This document shows, one piece after another, positions 1 through 5,667 of a stretch of 6,589 nucleotides of DNA. Location of the stretch: the NCBI GenBank assembly GCA_016208345.1, contig JACQYG010000285.1, forward strand, positions 1 to 6,589, written 5' to 3'. Every line of letters begins with the position of its first letter. Within the stretch, counting starts at the first letter, position 1. Source of the DNA: Chloroflexota bacterium (GTDB lineage Bacteria; Chloroflexota; DTOL01; JACQYG01). The notes below the pieces were generated by a model. It did not search any database, had not been told where the DNA came from, and saw only the letters and a program-made list of their open reading frames with translations. A program made the position numbers and the translations under genes.

Positions 1-301
1 GCCAAAAGCCCAGGAGGCCGCTGACCAGGACGATGGCCAGGATAATGAGGGCGTCGACAGGATCATGCAGGAAGAAGGACAATCCCGCTGCGAAGAGAAG
101 GATGAGGATAAGCGGGCTCTTGAATTGAGCAAGCAGGAGCGTCAGCGCATCCGATCGCCTTTTGGGCTTCAGGAGATTGGAGCCATAGCGTGTGAGGCGC
201 TGCTGGGCTTCATCGTTGGTCAAGCCCAGCATGCTTGTTTGAAGTCGCGGAAGCAGTTCAGCCGGAGGAGCGCTCCAAAATGCGAGCTGTTTTTGGTTCA
301 T
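1..301 (-). CDS. mgtA: Magnesium-translocating P-type ATPase, N-terminal 100 residues (3' end outside window)
   Basis: This is the beginning of a P-type cation ATPase; the rest lies beyond the left edge. Translating the minus strand from the ATG at 301 gives 100 uninterrupted residues. Residues ~6-60 match a cation-ATPase N-terminal domain, including the family phrase GLTNDEAQQRLTRYGSN (26-42). Two membrane helices follow: TM1 about 63-78 and TM2 from about 82 to the edge, with the segment DPVDALIILAIVLVSGLLGF. This TM1-TM2 wording is what I know from proteins annotated as magnesium-translocating P-type ATPases (P3B, MgtA/MgtB type), inner-membrane pumps importing Mg2+. The start is supported by a GAGGTG ribosome binding site 8-9 nt upstream. 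The phosphorylation motif DKTGT and the ion-binding helices are not in view, so Ca2+ or another cation cannot be excluded. No promoter was recognised upstream. Confidence 0.85.
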   Translation of the reverse strand, partial: MNQKQLAFWSAPPAELLPRLQTSMLGLTNDEAQQRLTRYGSNLLKPKRRSDALTLLLAQFKSPLILILLFAAGLSFFLHDPVDALIILAIVLVSGLLGFW

Positions 302-381
302 GAGGGTTTCACCTCGCAAACCGCATGAACGGCATCCAGTCGCTCCGGGTGTGACCAAGGGGTAGGAGTCCAACCGCGTTG

Positions 382-408
382 GTGGGACAAGTTGGCAACT
401 TGTCCTAC
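382..408. repeat. 27-bp near-perfect palindrome, likely dispersed intergenic repeat
   Basis: GGACAAGTTG pairs with CAACTTGTCC around a single central base (395). Outside these 10-bp arms, two further pairs form after one G-T wobble. There is no T-tract on either strand, so it does not look like a terminator. It could be a dispersed palindromic element, which I associate from memory with Chloroflexota intergenic regions, or an operator for the mgtA gene that starts 80 bp downstream. Confidence 0.6.
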
Positions 409-536
409 TGACGGTCAATGCGATTGGCCTGCTACCCCTGCATGATCGGCCATGTGACGGGAAGCGGTTCGTAACCGGCAATGTTGTGCCAAAGTGTCAG
501 CCCGGTAAGCGACTGACCGAAGGCTGTAATCATGAC

Positions 537-576
537 AAAAATTGTGCGTCTCCCGGACCGATACCAGGAGACGCAC
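537..576 (-). terminator. Rho-independent terminator of the BMP lipoprotein gene
   Basis: Read on the minus strand, GTGCGTCTCC (576-567) and GGAGACGCAC (553-544) form a perfect 10-bp stem with a 13-nt loop. AA and then five T residues (541-537) follow directly. It lies 56 nt after the stop codon of the BMP lipoprotein gene and in the correct orientation. On the plus strand the hairpin is not followed by T residues, so it is one-directional. It probably closes the whole transcription unit that begins near 5661. Confidence 0.88.
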
Positions 577-631
577 CGCGTCTTTGCCAGTAAAGAAACT
601 GCTGCCAGCTCTCGTGCCTGGGCCACTCTCG

Positions 632-1792
632 CTACTTGGGGATGGAGCCCACCACGCCTTCCACCAGCCAGTTGAAGCTCAGCATCTCCTCGTCGGTCAT
701 GGTCTTGCCGGCGGGGACCTTCACCTCCCCCTTCTGGTCCTTGATGGGGCCGGTGAAGACGTCCCACTTGTTATCCAGGATCTCCTTCTGCTTGGCCTCC
801 ACCAGCCTTTTGGCCTCGTCGGTGACCTTGGGCCCGAACGGCGCCAGCTTCAGGATGCCGTCGGACATGCGGCCCCAGTACGGGATATTCTTCCAGGTGC
901 CGTTCTTGATGTCTTCCACCGCCTTGGTGTAGTACACGCCCCAGTCCCAGATGGGAGCGGTCAGGAAGGCATCCTTGGCAATGGCGCTGGAGTCAGAGTT
1001 GTAGCCCACCACGTAGAAGCCCTTGGACAGGGCCAGGCTATCCGGGGCCGTAGAGTCGGACTCCCGGGCCACCACGTCAGCACCCAGGTCCATGAGGGTC
1101 GTGGCCGCCGATTGCTCCTTCGGGGGGTCAAACCAGGCGTTGATCCAGACGATGTGCACCTTCACCTGGGGGTTTACCGAACGCGCACCCAGAGTAAAGG
1201 CGTTCAGGTTGCGGATAACCTCCGGTATGGGGTAGGGGGCCACATAGCCCAGGACGTTCTTCTTGGTCATCTTGCCGGCGGCTATGCCCGCCAGGTACCA
1301 TCCCTGGTAGCCCCGGCCGTCGTAGATGCCAACGTTGGCCGCCGTCTTGTATCCCGTGCAGTGGAGAAAGTAGGTCTTCGGGAAATCCTTGGCCACGTTC
1401 ATCACCGAGTCCATGTAGCCGAAGCTGGTGGCGAAGATGATGTTATAGCCCTTCTGGGCGAAATCCCGGATCACCCGCTCGGCATCGGCCCCCTCGGGCA
1501 CCGACTCGATCTTGGCGGTCTCCACGTAGGGCAGCTTTTTCTCCAGGGCCAAACGACCCTGATCGTGCGCGTAGGTCCAACCGCCGTCCCCGATGGGCCC
1601 CACGTAGACGAAGGCCACCTTTAGCTTGGGCTGAGGCGTGGCAGTGGGTGCTGGTGGGACTGGAGTGGCAGTCTTGGCTACGACGGGGGTGGCCGTAGGC
1701 GGGGCCGGGGTAGGGGTTGGCCCGCAGGCCGTGAAGGCCACGGAGAGGATGGCGAGTACCGCCAACAGAGCCCAAAGTCTTGAGTGTAACAT
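632..1792 (-). CDS. BMP-family (COG1744) ABC transporter substrate-binding lipoprotein
   Basis: A 386-residue secreted lipoprotein, probably the solute-capturing subunit of an ABC importer. The N-terminus has a hydrophobic signal (about 5-20) ending in F-T-A-C, with the lipidated Cys at 23. A Pro/Thr/Ala linker (24-55) should tether the domain to the membrane; such linkers are common in Chloroflexota lipoproteins. The mature domain (56-386) follows the BMP/PnrA-like fold pattern: VGPIGDGGWTYAHDQGR near the start, then VPEGADAERVIRDFAQKGYN, TSFGYMDS, IPEVIRNLNAF, DSTAPDS and FTGPIKDQKG near the end. This wording matches the COG1744 clade usually annotated as BMP family ABC transporter substrate-binding protein; members bind purine nucleosides or other small solutes, and I cannot name this ligand. 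The ATG is preceded by AGGAGGAG (1808-1801) with 8-nt spacing, deciding the start. No ABC ATPase or permease gene is in the window. It may be read from the upstream operon or from an unrecognised promoter in the 134-bp gap. Confidence 0.93.
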   Translation of the reverse strand: MLHSRLWALLAVLAILSVAFTACGPTPTPAPPTATPVVAKTATPVPPAPTATPQPKLKVAFVYVGPIGDGGWTYAHDQGRLALEKKLPYVETAKIESVPEGADAERVIRDFAQKGYNIIFATSFGYMDSVMNVAKDFPKTYFLHCTGYKTAANVGIYDGRGYQGWYLAGIAAGKMTKKNVLGYVAPYPIPEVIRNLNAFTLGARSVNPQVKVHIVWINAWFDPPKEQSAATTLMDLGADVVARESDSTAPDSLALSKGFYVVGYNSDSSAIAKDAFLTAPIWDWGVYYTKAVEDIKNGTWKNIPYWGRMSDGILKLAPFGPKVTDEAKRLVEAKQKEILDNKWDVFTGPIKDQKGEVKVPAGKTMTDEEMLSFNWLVEGVVGSIPK

Positions 1793-1871
1793 TGTCTTCT
1801 CTCCTCCTGTTTGGATTTCGCGCTGCTTTCAAAGGGGCGGCGGGCACGATACCAGCCCTGTCTTAAAGAAC

Positions 1872-1906
1872 TAGCTGCTACCTGCTATCCGCTCCCTGCT
1901 CCCTGC
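1872..1906. repeat. Five degenerate 7-bp tandem repeats
   Basis: On the plus strand the units are TAGCTGC, TACCTGC, TATCCGC, TCCCTGC and TCCCTGC, in strict 7-bp register. The array sits in the gap between the trkA-like and BMP genes. It resembles the short tandemly repeated repetitive sequences known from cyanobacteria and similar intergenic blocks in other phyla. It has no coding value: the reading frame through it stops on the minus strand. Confidence 0.75.
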
Positions 1907-1914
1907 GATACACC

Positions 1915-1920
1915 ACCTCC
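1915..1920 (-). promoter_or_regulatory. Orphan strong Shine-Dalgarno sequence with no gene after it
   Basis: Immediately after the trkA stop codon the minus strand reads AAAGGAGGTGGTG, an excellent match to the 16S anti-Shine-Dalgarno sequence. The only start nearby (GTG) opens a frame that ends after about ten codons inside the 7-bp repeats. It may be a relic of a deleted or displaced gene start, or chance. Confidence 0.35.
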
Positions 1921-1926
1921 TTTAAA

Positions 1927-2589
1927 TCAAACCTTCCCACGGAAGAGGCTCTGCAGTTCATCTTCACTTCCCCGGCTGGTCACGGCGATGACCAGGTCTC
2001 CGCTTTCCAATATCAGGTTACCGGTGGGGATGATCGGCTTGCCGTCCCGGAGGACCAGGCTGATGGCGCACTCGCCAGGCAGAGCCGAGTCACGCAGGGC
2101 TCTACCGGCCAGCCGGGATTCAGGTGTCACCTGGGTTTCCACGATCTCCAGCCCGGCGCCGCGCAGCGTCAAGAGGTGAGTGAAGGAATGGGCTGGAAGC
2201 TCCTGCTCGATCTGAGACATGATGATGTCGGTGCTGGATATCGTTACGTCTATGCCCAAGATCTTGAAGATGCGCTCGTTCTTGGGGTTGTTGATCCGGG
2301 CGATGGCGCGGGGCACGTTGAACCTTTTCTTTGCCATCTGGCAGACTATCAGGTTATCCTCATCGTCGCCGGTGACCGCCACCACCACGTCGGCGCGACC
2401 GGTCCCGACTTCGGTCAGCGTGGACGCCTCGCAACCGTCGCCGCGCACCACTACGCTGCCCAGGCTGTGGACCAGAGCCTCACACTTTTTCTTGTCCTTT
2501 TCGATCAACAAGACCTCGTGCCCCTCGCCGATCAAGGTCTTGGTGAGATAATAGCCAACCTTGCCGCCGCCCACTACAACTACGTACAT
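1927..2589 (-). CDS. trkA: TrkA/KtrA-like RCK protein (TrkA-N plus TrkA-C), K+ transport regulator
   Basis: A 220-residue cytosolic RCK protein, the size of KtrA or mycobacterial CeoB/CeoC rather than the doubled 458-residue E. coli TrkA. Residues 1-~125 form a Rossmann TrkA-N domain with GGGKVG at 7-12 and the acidic residue E30 at the end of strand 2, a pattern that favours NAD(H). VTGDDEDNL and ARINNPKNERIFKILGIDV are typical of the family. Residues ~138-215 are a TrkA-C (RCK_C) domain ending ESGDLVIAVTSRG; in related proteins this domain can bind a small-molecule ligand such as c-di-AMP. In known systems such subunits form a gating ring on a membrane channel (TrkH/KtrB), which is absent here. 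The ATG at 2589 is preceded by GAGGAG (2601-2596) six nt upstream. It lies 41 bp after a second, shorter RCK gene, so the two probably act together. Confidence 0.93.
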   Translation of the reverse strand: MYVVVVGGGKVGYYLTKTLIGEGHEVLLIEKDKKKCEALVHSLGSVVVRGDGCEASTLTEVGTGRADVVVAVTGDDEDNLIVCQMAKKRFNVPRAIARINNPKNERIFKILGIDVTISSTDIIMSQIEQELPAHSFTHLLTLRGAGLEIVETQVTPESRLAGRALRDSALPGECAISLVLRDGKPIIPTGNLILESGDLVIAVTSRGSEDELQSLFRGKV

Positions 2590-2611
2590 CTTGAACTCCT
2601 CGAAAACTTTC

Positions 2612-2623
2612 TTTACTAGTAAA
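2612..2623. repeat. 12-bp perfect palindrome between the two RCK genes
   Basis: TTTACTAGTAAA is its own reverse complement and is AT-rich against a GC-rich background. It occupies the 41-bp gap between the two RCK genes. It is too short for a strong hairpin and no T-tract follows. It may be an operator or simply chance. Confidence 0.35.
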
Positions 2624-2630
2624 AGGTACT

Positions 2631-3044
2631 TCAGGAGCCTCCAGCCCCAGCCAAAAGGCGCTCCCTGAACAGCCTGGCTCCGACGCTGGTGGGGCAGATG
2701 GTGTCCAATCCCAAGGTCCGATAGGTTTCCTCGCGGATGGGATCGTAGATGCGAGTGACCACCCTGGGAACGTGAAAGATCGTGGAGGCGATCTGGGAGG
2801 CCATGATGTTGGTGTTGTCGCCGTTGGTCACCGCCGCAAACGCGTCGGCTTTCTCGATCCCAGCACTCCTCAATACGTCCTCGTCTATGCCGGTCCCCAG
2901 TACCATGTTGCCCTTGTACCCGGCACCCAGCCTGCGAAAGGCATCGCTGTTCTGATCTATTACCGTTACGCTATGGCCCTCAGCGTCCAGCATCGTGGCC
3001 AGCGCCGCCCCTACGCGACCGCATCCCAGGACGATTATGTTCAT
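2631..3044 (-). CDS. Single-domain TrkA-N (RCK_N) protein, partner of the adjacent TrkA
   Basis: A 137-residue cytosolic protein consisting of the NAD-binding Rossmann half of an RCK protein and little else. GCGRVG (7-12) is the dinucleotide-binding loop and D30, at the end of strand 2, fits NAD(H). VTNGDNTN and RIYDPIREETYRTLGLD are standard TrkA-N landmarks. The protein stops right after the RCK_N fold, with no TrkA-C domain. Only 41 bp separate its stop from the next start, so no frameshifted C-terminal remnant is hidden there. A longer frame exists to 3164, but I chose the ATG at 3044. It begins the Rossmann strand directly and is preceded by GGAGG about 8 nt upstream, while the extra 40 residues overlap the USP gene and resemble no domain. 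It probably forms a mixed ring with the full-length RCK protein downstream. Confidence 0.9.
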   Translation of the reverse strand: MNIIVLGCGRVGAALATMLDAEGHSVTVIDQNSDAFRRLGAGYKGNMVLGTGIDEDVLRSAGIEKADAFAAVTNGDNTNIMASQIASTIFHVPRVVTRIYDPIREETYRTLGLDTICPTSVGARLFRERLLAGAGGS

Positions 3045-3111
3045 GAAAACCCCCTCCGAATGCTTACAGCACCATGACACGCCGGTTTCCAATCCAAGGC
3101 TCCAGCTCAGT

Positions 3112-3684
3112 CTACAACCGACAGAAAGCCGTGGGCCGATAGACCATGACATCGCATGGCGCATAGCGAAAAACGTAATCTACGGTGTGCCCGAAGTAAC
3201 CTTCCACCCTCTGCCTTTCCCCTGAGGGGATCACGATCATCCTGGACCTCTCCTCTCTGGCCGCCTGGACGATGGCAGCCCCGGCCGCCCTGGCTTTCAT
3301 CAACCGGGCCGTTGTCGGAATGCCCAGCTTCTGCGCCAGGCCCTGGACGTGGATCAGCACCTCTTCCCCCTTTTCGCGGTCCCGCGGGATATCAGCATCC
3401 GGCGGCAGGGCCATGGGCACTTCCAACACGTAAAGGAAGGAAATCGGCACCTGTTCGCGCTGCGCCAGCCCGGCAGCCAGGCCGACCACCATCTCCGAAA
3501 ACTGCGAACCGGTAACGGGGACGAGAATAGTCCCTTCTCCCGCCATTTCCTCGACGGCGACGGGGACGACCATCTTGACAATAGTGGGCGGGTTCAGCAT
3601 CCACCAGAGAATTCCCGAGACCAAAAGCACAAAGGCTGAGGCCAGAACAACCCCCACCGGCGTCATATTGACTATTATGGGCAC
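3112..3684 (-). CDS. Membrane-anchored universal stress protein (UspA-like) domain protein
   Basis: A 190-residue protein with one N-terminal membrane helix (about 9-30) followed by a UspA-fold domain (about 50-184). The charge pattern (no basic residue before the helix, K37 after it) favours a cytoplasmic USP domain. Family landmarks are TILVPVTGSQFSE at 52-64, FLYVLEVP at 83-90 and RYAPCDVMVYRP at 173-184. The ATP site looks altered. The Asp usual in the first motif (V-D-G-S) is Thr58. The G-x2-G-x9-G-S loop reads I152-P-S-G155...G165-H-T, with the first Gly and the usual Ser changed. It may therefore bind nucleotide weakly or not at all. The start is GTG at 3684, set by GGAGG (3695-3691) with 6-nt spacing; an internal ATG at 3666 lacks a comparable site. 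It follows the small membrane protein by 16 bp. Many APC permeases carry a fused USP domain; here it is separate. Confidence 0.88.
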   Translation of the reverse strand: MPIIVNMTPVGVVLASAFVLLVSGILWWMLNPPTIVKMVVPVAVEEMAGEGTILVPVTGSQFSEMVVGLAAGLAQREQVPISFLYVLEVPMALPPDADIPRDREKGEEVLIHVQGLAQKLGIPTTARLMKARAAGAAIVQAAREERSRMIVIPSGERQRVEGYFGHTVDYVFRYAPCDVMVYRPTAFCRL

Positions 3685-3700
3685 TTCAATCCTCCGGCAT

Positions 3701-3943
3701 CTACCTGTTGTCGGACGCTTTGAGCATCGCCCACAGCCTCGCCACGCCCAGCCCGATCAAGGAGATCCCGATTAGCGTGGGATAAAGGGCACCCTTTTCG
3801 AAAACCGCCCTGGTAACAATGATCGTTCCCAGGACGATGAATAGAATTGTGGTGAAGACCTTGAGATTTCGTGCGAGTACTCCAAAACCGCCGGGCTCCT
3901 GATCAGGAGGGTCCTTGTGCTTCCCCGTGGTGCGATCAGCCAT
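3701..3943 (-). CDS. Small two-TM membrane protein of unknown function, coupled to the permease
   Basis: I do not recognise a named family for this 80-residue protein. Residues 1-26 are polar, with several basic and acidic residues and a Pro/Gly-rich patch (12-21). Two hydrophobic helices follow (about 27-48 and 51-74), with a short RAVFEKG turn between and a short charged tail. The basic N-terminus suggests both ends face the cytoplasm. Its ATG overlaps the stop of the permease gene (ATGGCTGA, 8 nt shared), and GAGGAG lies 5 nt upstream. This arrangement usually means translational coupling and a fixed ratio to the permease. The gene is very likely real: it has a proper ribosome binding site, a clean hydrophobic pattern and tight spacing on both sides. 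I infer an accessory subunit or scaffold for the permease and the membrane-bound USP. Confidence 0.8.
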   Translation of the reverse strand: MADRTTGKHKDPPDQEPGGFGVLARNLKVFTTILFIVLGTIIVTRAVFEKGALYPTLIGISLIGLGVARLWAMLKASDNR

Positions 3944-5480
3944 GGTTTCTCCTCTTCAAGGCCTCCCGGTATTGCTCTAAATACTCGAACTCCTGGGCCT
4001 CTCCCAAGACCCGCATCTGTTCCGCCTCCCAATCCCGGGGCACATTGCCCAGCAAAGGCAGGTTTTCCCTACGTCTGAACAGGAAATAGATCAAAAAGCC
4101 AAGAAGTAGCCATGAAGGGCCCGCGATGCGCCCGATGTCGTGGGTCAGGACTACCATTACCCAGATGACGATGTTCCCGGCCAGCCCCACGAAGGCCATG
4201 AACGGCAAATCAACGCGCTGCCCGCGGATATTCACATGGATGGTCCCGGGAACCCGGTATGGGCGTGGGGTATAGGGATCAACGACGCGCAGACGGATCA
4301 GGGAGATCAAGACCAGGATATATCCCGTCACCGCGCCAAAGGCGTACATGTTGGCCAGGGTATCGTAGGCATTGGGGCTTAACGAGGCCAGGATCACCTC
4401 GACCAATGCCACCGCTGAGAAAACCAGTATCGTCCTGACCGGCGTACGAAACTTGGGGTGCACCACCTTAAACCACTGGGGCAGGAGCCGGAACTTGCTC
4501 ATGGACCAGGTTATCCGGGAATAGCCCATGACGCCAGTGTTGGCCGAGGCATAGATCAGGGTGGCCGCCAGGATAGCGGTGAAGGGGCCGGCGATGAACC
4601 CCAGGAAAGGGATGTTGTGGGCGAGCACCGCCACCGGGTCGCCCATGTGCTGGGCAAAGGTTTGCCATGGCAGCATGCCCAGGCCCAGGGTGGAAAAGCT
4701 AAGGGCGTAGATCAGGACCGTGAAGATCAAGGCCAGGGAGGTTCGGGGCACTATCGTCGCCGGGCGCACCGTCTCCTCGGCGGCCTGGGAGATCGACTCC
4801 AGGCCGATGTAGGATATGATGGCAATGGAAGCCCCATACATGAAATTGTAGGTGGAGGGGAACTCTTGGGTGAACTGTTGCTGGATCAGGTTTGGGTCAA
4901 AGGCGAAAAGAAAACCGAAGAAGACTATCACCGACTCGTTGAACATGTCCACCGCGCAGGTGATGGAGTTCAGCCGGGAGGATTCCCTGATGCCCTTGAT
5001 GTTAAGCCCGATCAGAAACAGGATCAAGATCACCGCCTCAATGGCCAACCAGAGTTGGACCTGCCCGAAGATCGGCACCTCCACACGGCCGTTCAAAGCG
5101 GGGAAGAAGAAGTTGATATAGCCGGCCGAGGCCAGCGAAAACAGGGAGACGTCAATGGTGAAGTCCAATAAGAGCGCCCAGCCAGCGGTGAAGCCGAGGA
5201 TATCTCCCAGGCCCCGCAGCACGTAATACTGGCCGCCGCCAGCCACGGGGTAGGTGGAGGCCAGCTCGGTGTAGGCCAGTCCGATGAAGAGGTAAACGAA
5301 CCCGGTCACCGCGAAGGCCAAAGGGGTGGCCCCCTGGGCTGCGGCCATCACCAGCCCCAGGGCCACGTAGACATCGGCGCCCACATCGGCATAGCCCCAG
5401 GTGAAAGACCCCCAGATGCCCACTGCCCGGCGCAGGCCGTGGGCCGACTCAGGGGAAATGGCCGTTTCTTTCTTCGCCAC
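3936..5480 (-). CDS. APC-superfamily permease (amino acid or K+ importer)
   Basis: A 514-residue inner-membrane transporter with about 12 predicted helices and a charged cytoplasmic tail of about 45 residues. Family landmarks are AYTELASTYPVAGGGQYYVLRGLG after TM2, the TM6 stretch SYIGLESISQAAEETVRP, and PYTPRPYRVPG before the last two helices. These place it in the AA_permease_2 group of the APC superfamily. TM1 holds two acidic residues in ADVGADVYVALG (D32, D36) and TM3 has D106 and D110. Buried acids at TM1 and TM3 recall the K+ transporters Kup and KimA of the same superfamily, so K+ is as plausible as an amino acid. I chose GTG at 5480, preceded by GAGGAT 6 nt upstream. The frame opens at a TTG at 5510, but that codon sits in a run of T residues that looks like a terminator. 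It is first in a probable five- or six-gene operon with a USP and two RCK proteins. The substrate is not established. Confidence 0.9.
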   Translation of the reverse strand: MAKKETAISPESAHGLRRAVGIWGSFTWGYADVGADVYVALGLVMAAAQGATPLAFAVTGFVYLFIGLAYTELASTYPVAGGGQYYVLRGLGDILGFTAGWALLLDFTIDVSLFSLASAGYINFFFPALNGRVEVPIFGQVQLWLAIEAVILILFLIGLNIKGIRESSRLNSITCAVDMFNESVIVFFGFLFAFDPNLIQQQFTQEFPSTYNFMYGASIAIISYIGLESISQAAEETVRPATIVPRTSLALIFTVLIYALSFSTLGLGMLPWQTFAQHMGDPVAVLAHNIPFLGFIAGPFTAILAATLIYASANTGVMGYSRITWSMSKFRLLPQWFKVVHPKFRTPVRTILVFSAVALVEVILASLSPNAYDTLANMYAFGAVTGYILVLISLIRLRVVDPYTPRPYRVPGTIHVNIRGQRVDLPFMAFVGLAGNIVIWVMVVLTHDIGRIAGPSWLLLGFLIYFLFRRRENLPLLGNVPRDWEAEQMRVLGEAQEFEYLEQYREALKRRNHG

Positions 5481-5508
5481 ACTGATCCTCACAGTTAGAA
5501 GATGGCAC

Positions 5509-5531
5509 AAAAAATAGAGTCCGCGGAACTC
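5509..5531 (-). terminator. Possible leader attenuator: short hairpin followed by six U residues
   Basis: On the minus strand GAGTTC-CGC-GGACTC (5531-5517) forms a 6-bp stem with one G-U pair and a 3-nt loop. It is followed by TA and six T residues (5514-5509). It lies between the promoter and the permease start, 29 nt before the start codon. An intrinsic terminator in a leader normally implies conditional read-through. The stem is short, so it may leak or need the neighbouring hairpin. Confidence 0.5.
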
Positions 5532-5535
5532 CCGG

Positions 5536-5555
5536 GGCCGGCGCTACCGCCGGCC
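5536..5555 (-). promoter_or_regulatory. GC-rich leader hairpin next to the possible attenuator
   Basis: GGCCGGCG and CGCCGGCC form a perfect 8-bp all-G/C stem with a 4-nt loop. Three more C-G pairs can be added if two bases bulge. It is only 4 nt upstream, in transcription order, of the hairpin with the U-run. It could be the antiterminator or folding anchor of a cis-regulatory RNA, or a pausing element. Confidence 0.55.
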
Positions 5556-5667
5556 GGGCTCCTACGCACCCTACCAGGTACCAGGGCTTTCTGGCAATAC
5601 CACCAACAAGGCCAAGTCGTCCTGCGCTTGACTAGTCTCAGATCAAAGCGGCTGCGACACGGGGCGC

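Larger units (their letters stand above)
302..631. other. Intergenic region between the BMP lipoprotein gene and the P-type ATPase gene
   Basis: This 330-bp stretch holds no gene I can support. It contains the terminator of the upstream gene (537-576) and a long palindrome (382-408). It also contains the mgtA ribosome binding site, whose core lies at 311-315. A 33-codon minus-strand reading frame (533-432) lacks a well-placed ribosome binding site. A TTGACC hexamer at the upstream edge of the palindrome has no -10 element at the right distance, so I do not call a promoter for mgtA. Confidence 0.6.

Noticed and set aside
65..328. An 87-codon plus-strand frame at the left edge
   Set aside because: It is antisense to the P-type ATPase N-terminus, which has a ribosome binding site and family motifs.
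432..767. A 111-codon minus-strand frame crossing the BMP terminator
   Set aside because: It runs through the end of the BMP gene in another frame and through the terminator hairpin. The last 33 codons (from the ATG at 533) have no well-placed ribosome binding site and no recognisable pattern.
542..1624. A 360-codon plus-strand reading frame opposite the BMP lipoprotein gene
   Set aside because: It is antisense to a clear family member with a lipobox and strong ribosome binding site. Its translation is a low-complexity Gly/Val/His/Leu pattern typical of the opposite strand of GC-rich genes.
3045..3111. A possible internal promoter TTGGAA / CTGTAA before the short TrkA-N gene
   Set aside because: Spacing is 17 nt but both hexamers are weak, and the gap is only 67 bp within a same-strand run, so read-through is the simpler explanation.
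3045..3164. A 40-residue N-terminal extension of the short TrkA-N protein
   Set aside because: It overlaps the USP coding region and lacks the Rossmann pattern. The ATG at 3044 has a GGAGG site and begins the first beta strand.
4458..5171. A 237-codon plus-strand reading frame opposite the permease
   Set aside because: It is antisense to helices TM3-TM9 of the APC permease. Its Gly/Asp/His/Gln-rich product is the expected mirror of hydrophobic codons, and no domain is visible.
5577..5583. A T-box-like UGGUACC in the permease leader (minus strand)
   Set aside because: The T-box consensus continues CGCG, whereas here it reads UGG. I could not find the T-box stem I motifs or pairing of this element with the terminator stem, and GGTACC is itself a common palindrome.
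5509..5661. A c-di-AMP (ydaO-type) riboswitch in the permease leader
   Set aside because: The leader is short for the class and I do not see its conserved internal motifs. Only the genomic context would suggest it.
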